A stretch of 33,715 nt of DNA from Gemmatimonadota bacterium (GCA_007126035.1 SLCC01000085.1:1-33715), one strand, 5' to 3'; positions 1 to 7,038 are shown, numbered from the stretch's first letter. Notes: a model not told the origin generated them from the letters alone. A program made the numbers and translations.

Positions 1-133
1 CGCTGAAACGGGCAGCGCGGATCGCCGCCCGGCGGGCATGGGCCTCGAGGGCGGCGATCACCTCGTCGCCAGGTTCGAAGATGAGGGCGTTGGATACGCC
101 TACCCTCTCGCGGTCAAGCTGGTGTATGTGCAT
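1..133 (-). CDS. PPC/DUF296-like domain protein, N-terminal fragment (runs off the left edge)
   Basis: Reading leftwards from an ATG at 133-131, 44 codons are open to the window edge. They begin MHIHQLDRERVGVSNALIF and continue with a segment containing EPGDEVIAALEAHARRAAIR and then AARFS. The pattern 'G-[DE]-[DE]-hydrophobic-x2-[AS]-L-x3-A/C-x3-I-R-A' is what I expect at the start of PPC/DUF296 domains, found in bacterial DNA-binding-like and stand-alone proteins that form trimers. A GAGG ribosome site lies a few bases upstream of the ATG on the minus strand (near 138-141). Only the first third of the domain is visible, so function beyond the family cannot be stated; the family itself is assigned from a short stretch. 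Confidence 0.55.
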   Translation of the reverse strand, partial: MHIHQLDRERVGVSNALIFEPGDEVIAALEAHARRAAIRAARFS

Positions 134-382
134 GGTTCCTCGTTCCCAGAGTGATCCTCCCGGGTGGAGGCAGGATCCATTCCCATCCCGGTGCCAGCCG
201 GTGGCTCACAGCGGAGGAGGCATGACCGCCAGCACCAGCAGCGCCGCCGCGTGGAGCCGGGCCGCCCGCCTCGATAGGGGCAAGATCCATGCTGAGCATG
301 ACGGACCTTGCCGCTGCCGCAGCGATGAGCCAGGGCTGGTCCGCCATTGGAACGGGACGTGCGACGGAGTGGCCGCCGGGTC

Positions 383-408
383 GCAGGGCGAGAGCGCAGG
401 GCGAGAGC
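383..408. repeat. Perfect 13-bp tandem duplication
   Basis: GCAGGGCGAGAGC occurs twice head to tail (383-395 and 396-408) with no mismatch. It ends nine bases before the Shine-Dalgarno of the following gene (GGAGG at 417-421). It lies in the 293-base gap 134-426, which otherwise holds no gene I can support; the long open frames across it look like shadows of GC-rich DNA. Confidence 0.8.
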
Positions 409-426
409 CTCAGCACGGAGGTGCAC

Positions 427-1194
427 ATGGCGGAGGAGCAGAACAAGGTGGAGACCCTGGAACAGGGGAACGTCTACTTCTTCTACCGCCCCCGGGTGGA
501 ACAGGAGGACCCGGAGGACATCGAAGACGTCCAGAACATGTACATGGTCCTCTCGCCCCACGGCAGGGATCGTTACCGCCTGGCCATCATTGGCCGCAAG
601 CACCTGCCGGACCCGGGCGCGAAGCAGGAGCGGATCTGGGGATTCGTGGACATGGTGGAGAAGGACCCGAAGAAGGTGGTGGGCGCTCTGGGCGAGGAGG
701 AGTACGAAACCAAGACGCGTGGCAAGCGACACCGCCCCGCGGCCCGGCCGGCCGGTGAGGGGATCTACCGGATCGTCCGGCACGACGACCACACCCACCT
801 GGTCTACGCCCGTGAGCTGCCCGAGCGGACCGGCGAGGTGCAGGAGGAGCTGGAGATCGAGGACGAGGCCAACTACGTCATCAGCGTCAAGAACCCGGAC
901 AAGCCCTCGCCGGAGGGCGCGGGTCTGCCGGAGGACCGGGAGGCGGAGTACCCGGAGAGACTACAGGAGCGATTCGGCGACCGGCGCTTTATCGATGCGG
1001 ACCCGCCTGACCTCCTGGACTACGAGGGCAGCCAGTTCGTGCTGATCTCCGCCGCCAGGGACGTCAAGGAGGACCTGGGTATCGAGTTGAACCCCCAGAA
1101 CGAGGACGAGTCGAGGGCTGAGATCTTCAGCGACCTCAGACTCGAGAAGTCGAAGCAACCCATCGAGCCGCTGCTGGAAGGCGAGTGGGAGTGA
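427..1194 (+). CDS. Acidic conserved hypothetical protein (255 aa)
   Basis: The ATG at 427 follows GGAGGTG at 417-423 with good spacing. An ATG at 289 in the same frame would add a low-complexity Ala/Gly/Arg leader and has no ribosome site, so it was not used. The protein is soluble, has no signal peptide or membrane segment, and is rich in Glu and Asp. It contains GNVYFFYRPRVEQED near residue 14, then MYMVLSPHGRDRYRLAIIGR, a Trp-containing segment IWGFVDMVEKD, and a run around residues 97-125 with TKTRGKRHRPAARPAGEG followed by YRIVRHDDHTHLVY. A later block reads NYVISVKNP. The alternation of beta-like strands and conserved-looking motifs suggests a real, widely distributed family, but I do not recognise a named domain and assign no function. 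It appears to be monocistronic, since a separate ribosome site and gap precede the next gene. Confidence 0.8.
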   Translation: MAEEQNKVETLEQGNVYFFYRPRVEQEDPEDIEDVQNMYMVLSPHGRDRYRLAIIGRKHLPDPGAKQERIWGFVDMVEKDPKKVVGALGEEEYETKTRGKRHRPAARPAGEGIYRIVRHDDHTHLVYARELPERTGEVQEELEIEDEANYVISVKNPDKPSPEGAGLPEDREAEYPERLQERFGDRRFIDADPPDLLDYEGSQFVLISAARDVKEDLGIELNPQNEDESRAEIFSDLRLEKSKQPIEPLLEGEWE

Positions 1195-1297
1195 AGCGCC
1201 CGCGGCCTCAGCGGCCCCAGGATTGCGTAGGGAAGCCAAACTCGTAATGTTGTTTGCGCGCTGGAAGTATCCTCAGAACCCATTCGGAGGAGTAACC

Positions 1298-1516
1298 ATG
1301 CGATTGCCGGCTCTCGTTGTATTCGCCACCGTGCTGTTCATCACCGGATGCCCGGATCCAGAGCCCGAACCGGTGCCACCGCCTGACCCAGCCGTCGTTG
1401 ACACGCCGCCACCGGCACCGCCGCCGCCCGCGGTAGTGGACACGCCGCCACCGCCGGACACGCCGCCGCCGGATCCGGCGATGGACGACCCGGCCCAGCC
1501 GCAGCCGGAGTACTGA
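1298..1516 (+). CDS. Small Pro/Asp-rich lipoprotein (paralogue 1)
   Basis: This 72-residue protein starts at the ATG at 1298, behind GGAGGAG at 1286-1292. An in-frame upstream start at 1223 was rejected because it would bury the signal peptide. It has a classic lipoprotein signal: MRLPALVVFATVLFITGC, with lipobox ITG-C. The mature part is almost entirely Pro, Asp, Glu, Thr and Val, with repeats of the type VVDTPPPAPPPP and PDPEPEPVPPPDP. Such a chain is probably extended and may act as a spacer or periplasmic tether, but this is inference from composition only. The next gene (1633-1938) is a paralogue that shares the GCPDPE start of the mature protein and a VVDTPP motif. No homologous domain is recognised. 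Confidence 0.75.
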   Translation: MRLPALVVFATVLFITGCPDPEPEPVPPPDPAVVDTPPPAPPPPAVVDTPPPPDTPPPDPAMDDPAQPQPEY

Positions 1517-1552
1517 TCGCGGCACCGGGCACGGCGAAGTCTGGAGCCGAGA

Positions 1553-1592
1553 CGTGGGCCGGCGTGCTGCGGTAATGGCGCGCCGGCCCACG
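1553..1592 (+). terminator. 12-bp GC-rich hairpin between the two lipoprotein genes
   Basis: CGTGGGCCGGCG (1553-1564) is perfectly complementary to CGCCGGCCCACG (1581-1592), with a 16-base loop. It lies 36 bases after the first lipoprotein stop and 40 bases before the next start. There is no T-run after it, so it may be a GC-type terminator, an attenuator or an mRNA-stability hairpin. Confidence 0.5.
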
Positions 1593-1632
1593 GCGCCTGG
1601 TAATCCGATCCTGGGCTGACGAGGAGTACATC

Positions 1633-1938
1633 ATGAGATGGCAGGGCCTGGTAGTCCTTCTGTGCCTGGTCGTTCTGACGGGCTGTCCCGACCCGGAGCA
1701 TGAACCGGAGACCGACCCGCCCCACCCGCTGGTGGTGGACACGCCGCCAGGAGACACGATCCCGCTGGTGCCCGAGGAGGTGGACCCCCTCGCGCCCGGT
1801 CCCTCACGGGTCGATCCCGGCGTAGGAGAGGTGCTGCCGGCACCGCCCGACGACCCGGACACAGTCCCCGAAGCCTACCGTGGACCCGACGCCGAACCGG
1901 AGCCGGGCGCCGAACCGGAGCCGGGCGTCGACCCGTAG
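1633..1938 (+). CDS. Small Pro/acid-rich lipoprotein (paralogue 2)
   Basis: This 101-residue protein has the signal peptide MRWQGLVVLLCLVVLTGC, with lipobox LTG-C at residues 15-18. A GAGGAG at 1620-1625 serves as ribosome site. The mature chain begins PDPEHEPETDPP and is dominated by Pro, Asp, Glu and Val, ending with the tandem unit AEPEPG repeated twice (GAEPEPGAEPEPG). The start of the mature protein (CPDPE) and the later VVDTPP match the upstream lipoprotein, so the pair is most likely a tandem duplication that diverged in length. It has no folded domain that I can see. The next gene is an L,D-transpeptidase, so a role at the peptidoglycan/outer membrane interface is plausible but unproven. 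Confidence 0.75.
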   Translation: MRWQGLVVLLCLVVLTGCPDPEHEPETDPPHPLVVDTPPGDTIPLVPEEVDPLAPGPSRVDPGVGEVLPAPPDDPDTVPEAYRGPDAEPEPGAEPEPGVDP

Positions 1939-1988
1939 GGGGAGTGGACCGGGCCTGTTTCCCGCGCGGAAGAATACTTGCAACAGGG

Positions 1989-2016
1989 TCTGGTGGTACT
2001 GACCTGAACCACCAGA
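1989..2016 (+). promoter_or_regulatory. Perfect 9-bp inverted repeat just before a start codon
   Basis: TCTGGTGGT (1989-1997) and ACCACCAGA (2008-2016) form a perfect dyad with a 10-base centre, ending four bases before the ATG at 2021. No Shine-Dalgarno is visible between the dyad and the ATG. It could be an operator for a dimeric regulator, an RNA hairpin controlling initiation, or a terminator of the upstream lipoprotein gene. Confidence 0.6.
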
Positions 2017-2020
2017 TGGT

Positions 2021-2716
2021 ATGAGTAGATTCGAGCTCCACATCCGCCGGCGTCACACCAGGGCGACGACGCCCCCTGCCCCGTGGCGGTCGGCCGGCGC
2101 GATTGGTGCCGTGGCCGGATTCCTGGTCCTGACCATTGCTCTCGTGGCCACGGCCGTGGCCGTGACCGGTGTCGACGCCCGAGCGGCCCCCGCCGGCCTC
2201 TCGTCCAGTGCGGCCGGCGGACCGACACCCGCCGACCAGGCCATGCGGCTGGAGATCAGCCTTTCCGAGCGCGAGTTGTACGAGTACGTGGGCGACGAAC
2301 TGGTCAACACCTATCCCGTGGCCGTCGGCCAGCCAGGTCACGAGACGCCCACCGGTCAGTGGGGGATCCACCAGGTGGACTGGAACCCGGACTGGATCCC
2401 GCCGGACAGCGACTGGGCGGAGGGCGAAGAGTACCGGCCGCCCGGTCATCCGGAGAACCCCATGGGCCGTGTCCGGATGATATATCGGCCGCCGTACAGC
2501 ATACATGGCACCGATGACCTGGAGTCGCTGGGTCGTGCCGCTTCCCACGGATCGTTGCGCATGGCCAATGATGACATCATGGATCTGGCTCGGCGAGTCA
2601 TGGAGCACGGCGGCGCCAGTCGATCGGAGGAGTGGTTCCAGGAGGTCAAGGCGGACCCTACCGACATGCGGGAAGTCCTGTTGCCGAACCCGGTGCCACT
2701 GGTCAACCGGCCATGA
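2021..2716 (+). CDS. YkuD-type L,D-transpeptidase domain protein with Ser at the catalytic Cys position
   Basis: The 231-residue protein has a basic N-terminus, one membrane segment at about residues 26-50, and a YkuD domain from about residue 75 to 190. Family hallmarks are LEISLSERELYEY at the start, TPTGQWGI in the middle, HGT at 162-164, and then the signature read here as SHGSLRM at 175-181. In YkuD enzymes this signature is SHGC-x-R/N, and the Cys is the nucleophile that cross-links peptidoglycan meso-DAP residues. Here codon 2552-2554 is TCG (Ser178). The His and Arg of the motif remain. The protein may thus be a Ser-variant enzyme, a non-catalytic peptidoglycan binder, or a recently inactivated copy. 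The start at 2021 lacks a clear ribosome site and follows the 1989-2016 dyad. It is topologically a periplasmic domain on a single anchor. Confidence 0.85.
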   Translation: MSRFELHIRRRHTRATTPPAPWRSAGAIGAVAGFLVLTIALVATAVAVTGVDARAAPAGLSSSAAGGPTPADQAMRLEISLSERELYEYVGDELVNTYPVAVGQPGHETPTGQWGIHQVDWNPDWIPPDSDWAEGEEYRPPGHPENPMGRVRMIYRPPYSIHGTDDLESLGRAASHGSLRMANDDIMDLARRVMEHGGASRSEEWFQEVKADPTDMREVLLPNPVPLVNRP

Positions 2717-2738
2717 CCCGCTCTGGAAGGAGACGTCA

Positions 2739-3191
2739 ATGAGACCTGGGATCTATACGACGTTGATGCTTACGCTCGTGCCGTCGATGATGGCGTGTGC
2801 GGCAATGCCGGGGGCCGAGGGTCCGGCACCGGCCGACCCACTCCCGGGCGAGGCAGCGAGCGCGGACGCACGAGTCGTGGCGGTGGCTCTGGCCGCCAAC
2901 GGCGCGGCTGCCGAACTGGCCAACCTGGCCGTGAAGCGGGCCAGCCACCCTCTCGTGAGGGAGCTTGCCTGCCTGCTGGTGCACCAGCAGGAGGAGGCGG
3001 GGCAGGCGCTCCAGGACGCGTCCGAGCTAGCGGGTATGCCGGCGAGCCGCACCCCGGAAGCCGAGCGAGTGGAAGCCGAGTTGGATGCGGTCATGGTCGG
3101 ATTGCGGAGCCGGTGGGGCATGAGCTTCGACCGGGCATGGCTGAACGCCAACACTCGCCTGGGCGAATGGCTGTCGGGTCCGTCTGGATGA
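2739..3191 (+). CDS. DUF4142-like secreted helical protein, probably frameshifted at the 3' end
   Basis: The ATG at 2739 follows GGAAGGAG (2726-2733). The 150-residue product has a signal-type N-terminus with a possible lipid-attached Cys (SMMAC, Cys20), then a helical domain. The helix pattern ANGAAAELANLAVKRA-SHPLVRELA, followed by an FDRAWLNAN motif around residue 128, is that of DUF4142 (ferritin-like, usually periplasmic, of unknown role). The frame ends abruptly at TGA 3189-3191 after GEWLSGPSG. One base later in register, frame +1 reads on as RLDDATLAAVDDRHLRESLE and further helix-forming residues to a TGA at 3316-3318. That is where the missing C-terminal helix of the family should be. 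A single extra base near 3170-3180 explains this. The restored protein would be about 192 residues and would stop 12 bases before the convergent gene. Confidence 0.65.
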   Translation: MRPGIYTTLMLTLVPSMMACAAMPGAEGPAPADPLPGEAASADARVVAVALAANGAAAELANLAVKRASHPLVRELACLLVHQQEEAGQALQDASELAGMPASRTPEAERVEAELDAVMVGLRSRWGMSFDRAWLNANTRLGEWLSGPSG

Positions 3192-3330
3192 CGCGACCCT
3201 TGCTGCCGTTGACGACCGTCACCTGCGGGAGTCACTGGAACGTATTCGCGACGGCGCGGGCACCACGGCCCGTGACATGTCCTCCCTGGGGCCCAGCCTT
3301 GTGGGGTTCCACTACTGAGCATCAGGAGCG

Positions 3331-4002
3331 TCAGCGGACGGCCGCCTGTAACGCAGCCCCCACGGCCTGGAAATAGGCCACCAGTACGAGACGCTGCTCC
3401 ATCAGGGAGACGTCGTCCTGCATGGCATCCGCCGCCTCTCCGATCCGCTGGGCCGCACGGTCCAGGTCCGGTCGGTCCGGTCGCTCCGCCACGAGCGGCG
3501 CCAGCGCGTCGCTCGCGTTCCGCATCGCCTGGACGGCGATGACGGCTTCGTCCGCGTGACCGGGCGGTAGTCGGCGAAGCCGGTCCGCGCTACGTACCAG
3601 CTGCTGCGCCACCTGCTCCACGTCCAGCTCGACGAACTCCACGGCCGCCACCGCGGAAATGGCGCCCGCCATGCGCTCGAAGCAGACCGCGGTGAAGCGC
3701 TGGGGCTCCTCGAACCTGGCCGGCGGCCCGGCCACCCCGGTGCACTCCCGGAAGAAGTCCTCCACCTGGGGGACCACCGCCGGCGGCGGGGCGTCGGGCG
3801 CCCGGGCCTCGGCGGCCGGGGAGACGGGCGCACCAGGAGAAACGGGCGCTTCCAGCTGTTCGATGGGATCGCCCGCCTCGACCACGGCCTCTCGGTCGTA
3901 GATCAAGAGCACGCCGACTATGACCAACGCCACTGTCCCGAGACCAAGAACCCAGGGCCACCTCGGACCGCGGGTCTCTCGCCCTGTCTCCACCTCCGCC
4001 AT
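3331..4002 (-). CDS. Single-pass membrane protein with helical periplasmic domain, function unknown
   Basis: The ATG at 4002 has GGGAG about seven bases upstream on the minus strand. A longer in-frame extension to 4137 was rejected because it precedes this ribosome site. The 223-residue product has a short charged cytoplasmic N-terminus, a membrane helix at about residues 16-36 (WPWVLGLGTVALVIVGVLLI), a Pro/Ala linker at about 48-75 (with VSPGAPVSP), and a C-terminal, mostly helical region containing three Cys-poor amphipathic helices rich in Asp and Arg. Two Cys residues (in RECTG and VCFER) could form a disulphide. I recognise no named domain. It is convergent with the DUF4142-like gene, and upstream of it lies the repeat-filled gap 4003-4434. 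Confidence 0.7.
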   Translation of the reverse strand: MAEVETGRETRGPRWPWVLGLGTVALVIVGVLLIYDREAVVEAGDPIEQLEAPVSPGAPVSPAAEARAPDAPPPAVVPQVEDFFRECTGVAGPPARFEEPQRFTAVCFERMAGAISAVAAVEFVELDVEQVAQQLVRSADRLRRLPPGHADEAVIAVQAMRNASDALAPLVAERPDRPDLDRAAQRIGEAADAMQDDVSLMEQRLVLVAYFQAVGAALQAAVR

Positions 4003-4193
4003 GACCAGTGCTCCCTTCCCTATCGTGGTACGAACGACTCTCCATTGGCAGGAAGTCGCAATCGGCGTTCCCGTAGAGCCGAACCGGAGCGGGCAGGGGG
4101 AAGTACGAACTCCGACCGCCCCGCCAGCGCCCGCCATCCGCTTGCCGGGCCTCGGCGGATTGCAGGGCGGCAGCTAGTCTCAGCCGCTCGACT

Positions 4194-4355
4194 CGAGTTC
4201 CGAGTTCCGGGTTCAAGAGGCTGTCTGGCAAACCCGCAGGCTTCGAGGGTGGCACAATCTTCGAACAGCTTGACACGGAGGGCGCGGACGAGTCGGAGGA
4301 CGCGGAGACTCTCCGAGTTCCGAGTTCCGAGTTCCGAGTTCCGAGTTCCGAGTTC
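4194..4355. repeat. Composite tandem-repeat element (7-bp and 9-bp units)
   Basis: CGAGTTC (minus-strand reading GAACTCG) occurs twice at 4194-4207, plus one variant copy, CGGGTTC, at 4208-4214. It recurs as six perfect tandem copies at 4314-4355. Between the blocks, the minus strand of 4272-4307 carries four degenerate 9-mers of the form YTCCGNNNN or GTCCGNNNN (CTCCGCGTC, CTCCGACTC, GTCCGCGCC, CTCCGTGTC), followed by AAGCTGTTCG (4271-4262). The whole element is about 160 bp and sits in the gene-free region 4003-4434. Its translation on either strand is low-complexity, so I treat it as non-coding. Confidence 0.8.
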
Positions 4356-4434
4356 CCGCTGGCCAGGTCGGCCTGGGCGTCGTACGCTTCCGTAATGGTT
4401 CGAAACCCGAGCAGGCAGCCGGAGTGACGGACAA

Positions 4435-5424
4435 ATGGCCTGGATTGGAAAAACGAGCGGCGGCGGCACCCCGGAGCCGCGGAGGTCGTGGTCTGTACTG
4501 GTGGCCGTCGTGCTGGCCAACTCTTGGCTGGCCGCGGGCTGCGGTAGCCGGCCCACGCAGCCACCGGAGGACACCCACGCGCCGCCGGCGAATGGCCCGG
4601 AATGGGTGACGGAAGCAGTTACGGCGGTGAACGTGGAGCAGATACGCTTCTACAGCCGTGCCGCCAACGCGGAAGTCAGCGCTCACATCTACCTGCCGGA
4701 TGCCTACAAGGCCGAGCCGTCCCGCGGGTTTCCGGTCCTCTACTGGCTCCACGGAGGGGGCGTCTCCACCGCCCAGGGCATCCCTTTTCTCGCCCAATTC
4801 TTCCACGACGGCATGACCAGGGGTTTCATGGAGCCAACCATCGTCGTCTTCCCGAACGGACTGCCGTTGGGGATGTGGGTGGACTCGAAGGACGGGCGGC
4901 AACCTGTGGAGACCGTCCTCATGACCGAGCTGATCCCGCTGGTAGACCGGCAGTTCAGGGCGCTGGGCGCCCAGCGCCGCGTGGTCGAGGGCTTCAGCAT
5001 GGGCGGGTATGGCGCCGCCCGGCTGGGGTTCAAGTACCCGGACCAGTTCAGCGGCATATCGCTCCTGGGTGCCGGGCCGCTTCAGCTCGACTTCCTCGCC
5101 GAGGGCCCCAGAACTTCCCTGGCAGCCCGCCAGTCCGTCTTCCAGCGCGTGTACGGCGGTTGCATGGAATACTTCCAGGCGCAGAGTCCCTGGCGACTGG
5201 CCGAGGGATTGGCCACCAACGAGCCGCCCGGGCCGGGTCTGCCGGTGCGGATCGCCATAGGTACCGTGGACGAGATGATCGATATCAACCGGAGGTTTCA
5301 CGACCATCTCACGGCCCTGGGCATCCCCCACACCTACATTGAGCTGGCCGGAGTCGATCACTCGCCCGTACGGACGCTCCAAGCCCTGGGCGAGGCTCTG
5401 TGGGCGTTCTACAACGAGCCATGA
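4435..5424 (+). CDS. Esterase lipoprotein, alpha/beta-hydrolase (esterase D / PF00756-like)
   Basis: The 329-residue protein has an N-terminal lipoprotein-type signal ending in LAAGC (Cys36), although the N-terminus before the hydrophobic core is long. The ATG at 4435 has GGAG ten bases upstream. The hydrolase fold is clear: WLHGGG at about residues 105-109 supplies the oxyanion hole, GFSMGG carries the nucleophile Ser188, GTVDEM carries the probable acid Asp279, and AGVDHS carries His309. This arrangement is typical of the esterase D/tributyrin esterase/feruloyl esterase group that hydrolyses carboxyl esters, probably at the outer membrane or in the periplasm. Substrate cannot be predicted. 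Its stop codon overlaps the start of the next gene (ATGA at 5421-5424), so the two are probably translated together. Confidence 0.88.
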   Translation: MAWIGKTSGGGTPEPRRSWSVLVAVVLANSWLAAGCGSRPTQPPEDTHAPPANGPEWVTEAVTAVNVEQIRFYSRAANAEVSAHIYLPDAYKAEPSRGFPVLYWLHGGGVSTAQGIPFLAQFFHDGMTRGFMEPTIVVFPNGLPLGMWVDSKDGRQPVETVLMTELIPLVDRQFRALGAQRRVVEGFSMGGYGAARLGFKYPDQFSGISLLGAGPLQLDFLAEGPRTSLAARQSVFQRVYGGCMEYFQAQSPWRLAEGLATNEPPGPGLPVRIAIGTVDEMIDINRRFHDHLTALGIPHTYIELAGVDHSPVRTLQALGEALWAFYNEP

Positions 5425-6173
5425 GGGGGCTGACGCAAGAGATCTTCTGGCTCGGAATGCTGGTGGAGGTGCTGGCGCTGGGCAGCATTGCTTACGCCAG
5501 CGGGATCCTGGCCACGAAGTACGGTGTGAAGGTCAACTACACGCGCAAGATCAACCACTTCGCCATCTTCTTCCTGCCGGTCTTCATCGCCGACGCCTTC
5601 CCGTTCGATCCCACGCTCTCCACCATACTGGTGAACGCCGGCATCTTCGCCCTGGCCCTGGCCCTCCTGACCAAGCCGGTGCGGACACGCTCCGGTGTAC
5701 TTGGGACCATCTTCGCCTCCTTCGACCGGCCGGAGGACCGGCCCCACACTCTGCTCTGGTTGAGCACGCAGGTGGCCGCTGGCTATGCGGTCCTGATCCC
5801 GCTGGCATACGTGCTCTACCTGGCGGACGCACCGGGGTTGGTCTACGTGCCCATCCTGATCAACGGCATAGGCGACGGTCTGGCCGAGCCCATCGGCGTG
5901 CGCTTCGGTCGCCACACCTACCAGGTCAGCGCCCTCTTCTCCGAGCGCACCTACTCCCGGTCCTGGGAAGGCAGCGCCGCGGTCTTCGCAGTGAGCGTGC
6001 TGGTGGTCATCTTCTTCCGGGACCAGTTCACGCCGGTCCAGTTCTGGGCTGCCCTGGCCGCTGTCCCGATCGCCATGACACTGGCGGAGGCGCGGGCGCC
6101 CCACACCTGGGACACGCCGTTCCTGTTCCTGGTGGGCGGGGCCGTGCCTCTGGCCATCGTCAGCTGGCTGTGA
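5421..6173 (+). CDS. Phytol/dolichol-kinase-like integral membrane protein (CTP- or lipid-alcohol kinase family)
   Basis: Start ATG 5421 overlaps the esterase stop by four bases. The 250-residue product has about seven hydrophobic segments. Family features are an N-terminal RKINH (residues 36-40), NGIGDGLAEPIG with GVRFG (about 154-169), and SWEGS (about 188-192). These match the CTP-dependent lipid kinases of the SEC59/VTE5 group and the related phosphatidate cytidylyltransferase-like proteins, where GDG-x2-[DE] and S-[FW]-EG-[ST] are conserved. The likely reaction is phosphorylation of a membrane-bound lipid alcohol (phytol, polyprenol or diacylglycerol). Coupling with the secreted esterase could mean that a lipid alcohol released by ester hydrolysis is taken up and phosphorylated, but this is inference. 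Confidence 0.75.
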   Translation: MRGLTQEIFWLGMLVEVLALGSIAYASGILATKYGVKVNYTRKINHFAIFFLPVFIADAFPFDPTLSTILVNAGIFALALALLTKPVRTRSGVLGTIFASFDRPEDRPHTLLWLSTQVAAGYAVLIPLAYVLYLADAPGLVYVPILINGIGDGLAEPIGVRFGRHTYQVSALFSERTYSRSWEGSAAVFAVSVLVVIFFRDQFTPVQFWAALAAVPIAMTLAEARAPHTWDTPFLFLVGGAVPLAIVSWL

Positions 6174-6207
6174 CGCTTGGCGGAGGCGCCGGAACCGGCC
6201 GACAGGC

Positions 6208-7038
6208 TCAGCGAGCGTTGTGCAGGACCCGGGCACCGAGGCGTGCCTCGATGACCGCGCCCAGCTTGGCCCCGATAAGAACCGCTATCGCCGCCAGGAA
6301 GAGCCACAGGATCATGACGATGACCGTACCCAACGCGCCGTAGAGGGCTGTCATGTCGCCTACCACCGCGATGTACAGCCGGATCCCCAGCGTGGCCAGG
6401 CCCAGCAGCACAGTCCCGACCAGGGCCCCGGCGAACACGCCGCGCCAACGTACACTGCGGTGCCGGTTCGGCAGCGCGTAGAGGAAGAAGGCCAGCACGA
6501 TCACGAGGAGTGAAGCCGCCAGCGGCCAGCGCAGCACGAGCCACACAGGGTCGAGCCCGAGGAACTCGGCGGCCTCGGGGCCGAAGAGCAGGACGGCCAG
6601 CCCCACCAGGAGGATCAGGCTGCCGGCCAGCAGCATGCCCACGGCGTACAGCCGACGGAGGAGCAGGCTCCACCGATGCTCCAGGCCGTACATGACGTTC
6701 AGCGATGACGACAGCTGGAACAGGGCCATGGACCCGGCCCAGAGGGTCAGCACCAGACCGATCGACAACGCCTCGGGGTGGTCCTCCAGCACCACTTCCT
6801 CCACGAACTGCTGCACGAAGGCTGCGGGCTCCGGCGGCAATGCTCCACGAATCACCCTCATGATGATCTCGAACGCCGCTTCGCCACCTATGATGCTGGT
6901 CAGAGACATGACCGCCATCAGCATGGGGAAGATGGACAGCGTCAGGAAGAAGGCGATCTTGGCCGCCTCACCCAGGACATCGTCCCGGGCGAGCCCCTTT
7001 ATCGTATCCCGTATGACCTTCCAGGTGGACCTGAGCAT
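6208..7038 (-). CDS. YihY/BrkB-family inner-membrane protein
   Basis: The 276-residue protein begins MLRSTWKVIRDTIKGLARDD and has six predicted membrane helices. The family-typical early segment AAKIAFFLTLSIFPMLMA (residues 25-42) follows a short amphipathic helix. Later blocks include SSSLNVMYGLEHRW (about 109-122) and YGALGTVIVMILWLF near the C-terminus. All match YihY/virulence factor BrkB proteins (formerly annotated RNase BN), whose molecular function is not firmly known. GAGGA lies six bases upstream of the ATG at 7038. It is convergent with the kinase-like gene and follows the SLC13 gene on the same strand after an 87-base gap. The length is within the family's usual range. Confidence 0.9.
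   Translation of the reverse strand: MLRSTWKVIRDTIKGLARDDVLGEAAKIAFFLTLSIFPMLMAVMSLTSIIGGEAAFEIIMRVIRGALPPEPAAFVQQFVEEVVLEDHPEALSIGLVLTLWAGSMALFQLSSSLNVMYGLEHRWSLLLRRLYAVGMLLAGSLILLVGLAVLLFGPEAAEFLGLDPVWLVLRWPLAASLLVIVLAFFLYALPNRHRSVRWRGVFAGALVGTVLLGLATLGIRLYIAVVGDMTALYGALGTVIVMILWLFLAAIAVLIGAKLGAVIEARLGARVLHNAR

Noticed and set aside
289-426. Upstream start for the acidic hypothetical protein
   Set aside because: It adds a low-complexity leader and ignores the strong GGAGGTG site before ATG 427.
4003-4137. N-terminal extension of the single-pass membrane protein
   Set aside because: A good ribosome site precedes ATG 4002 and the extension has no recognisable feature.
4194-4355. CRISPR array
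   Set aside because: Units are 7 or 9 bp without spacers of constant length, and no cas gene is present.
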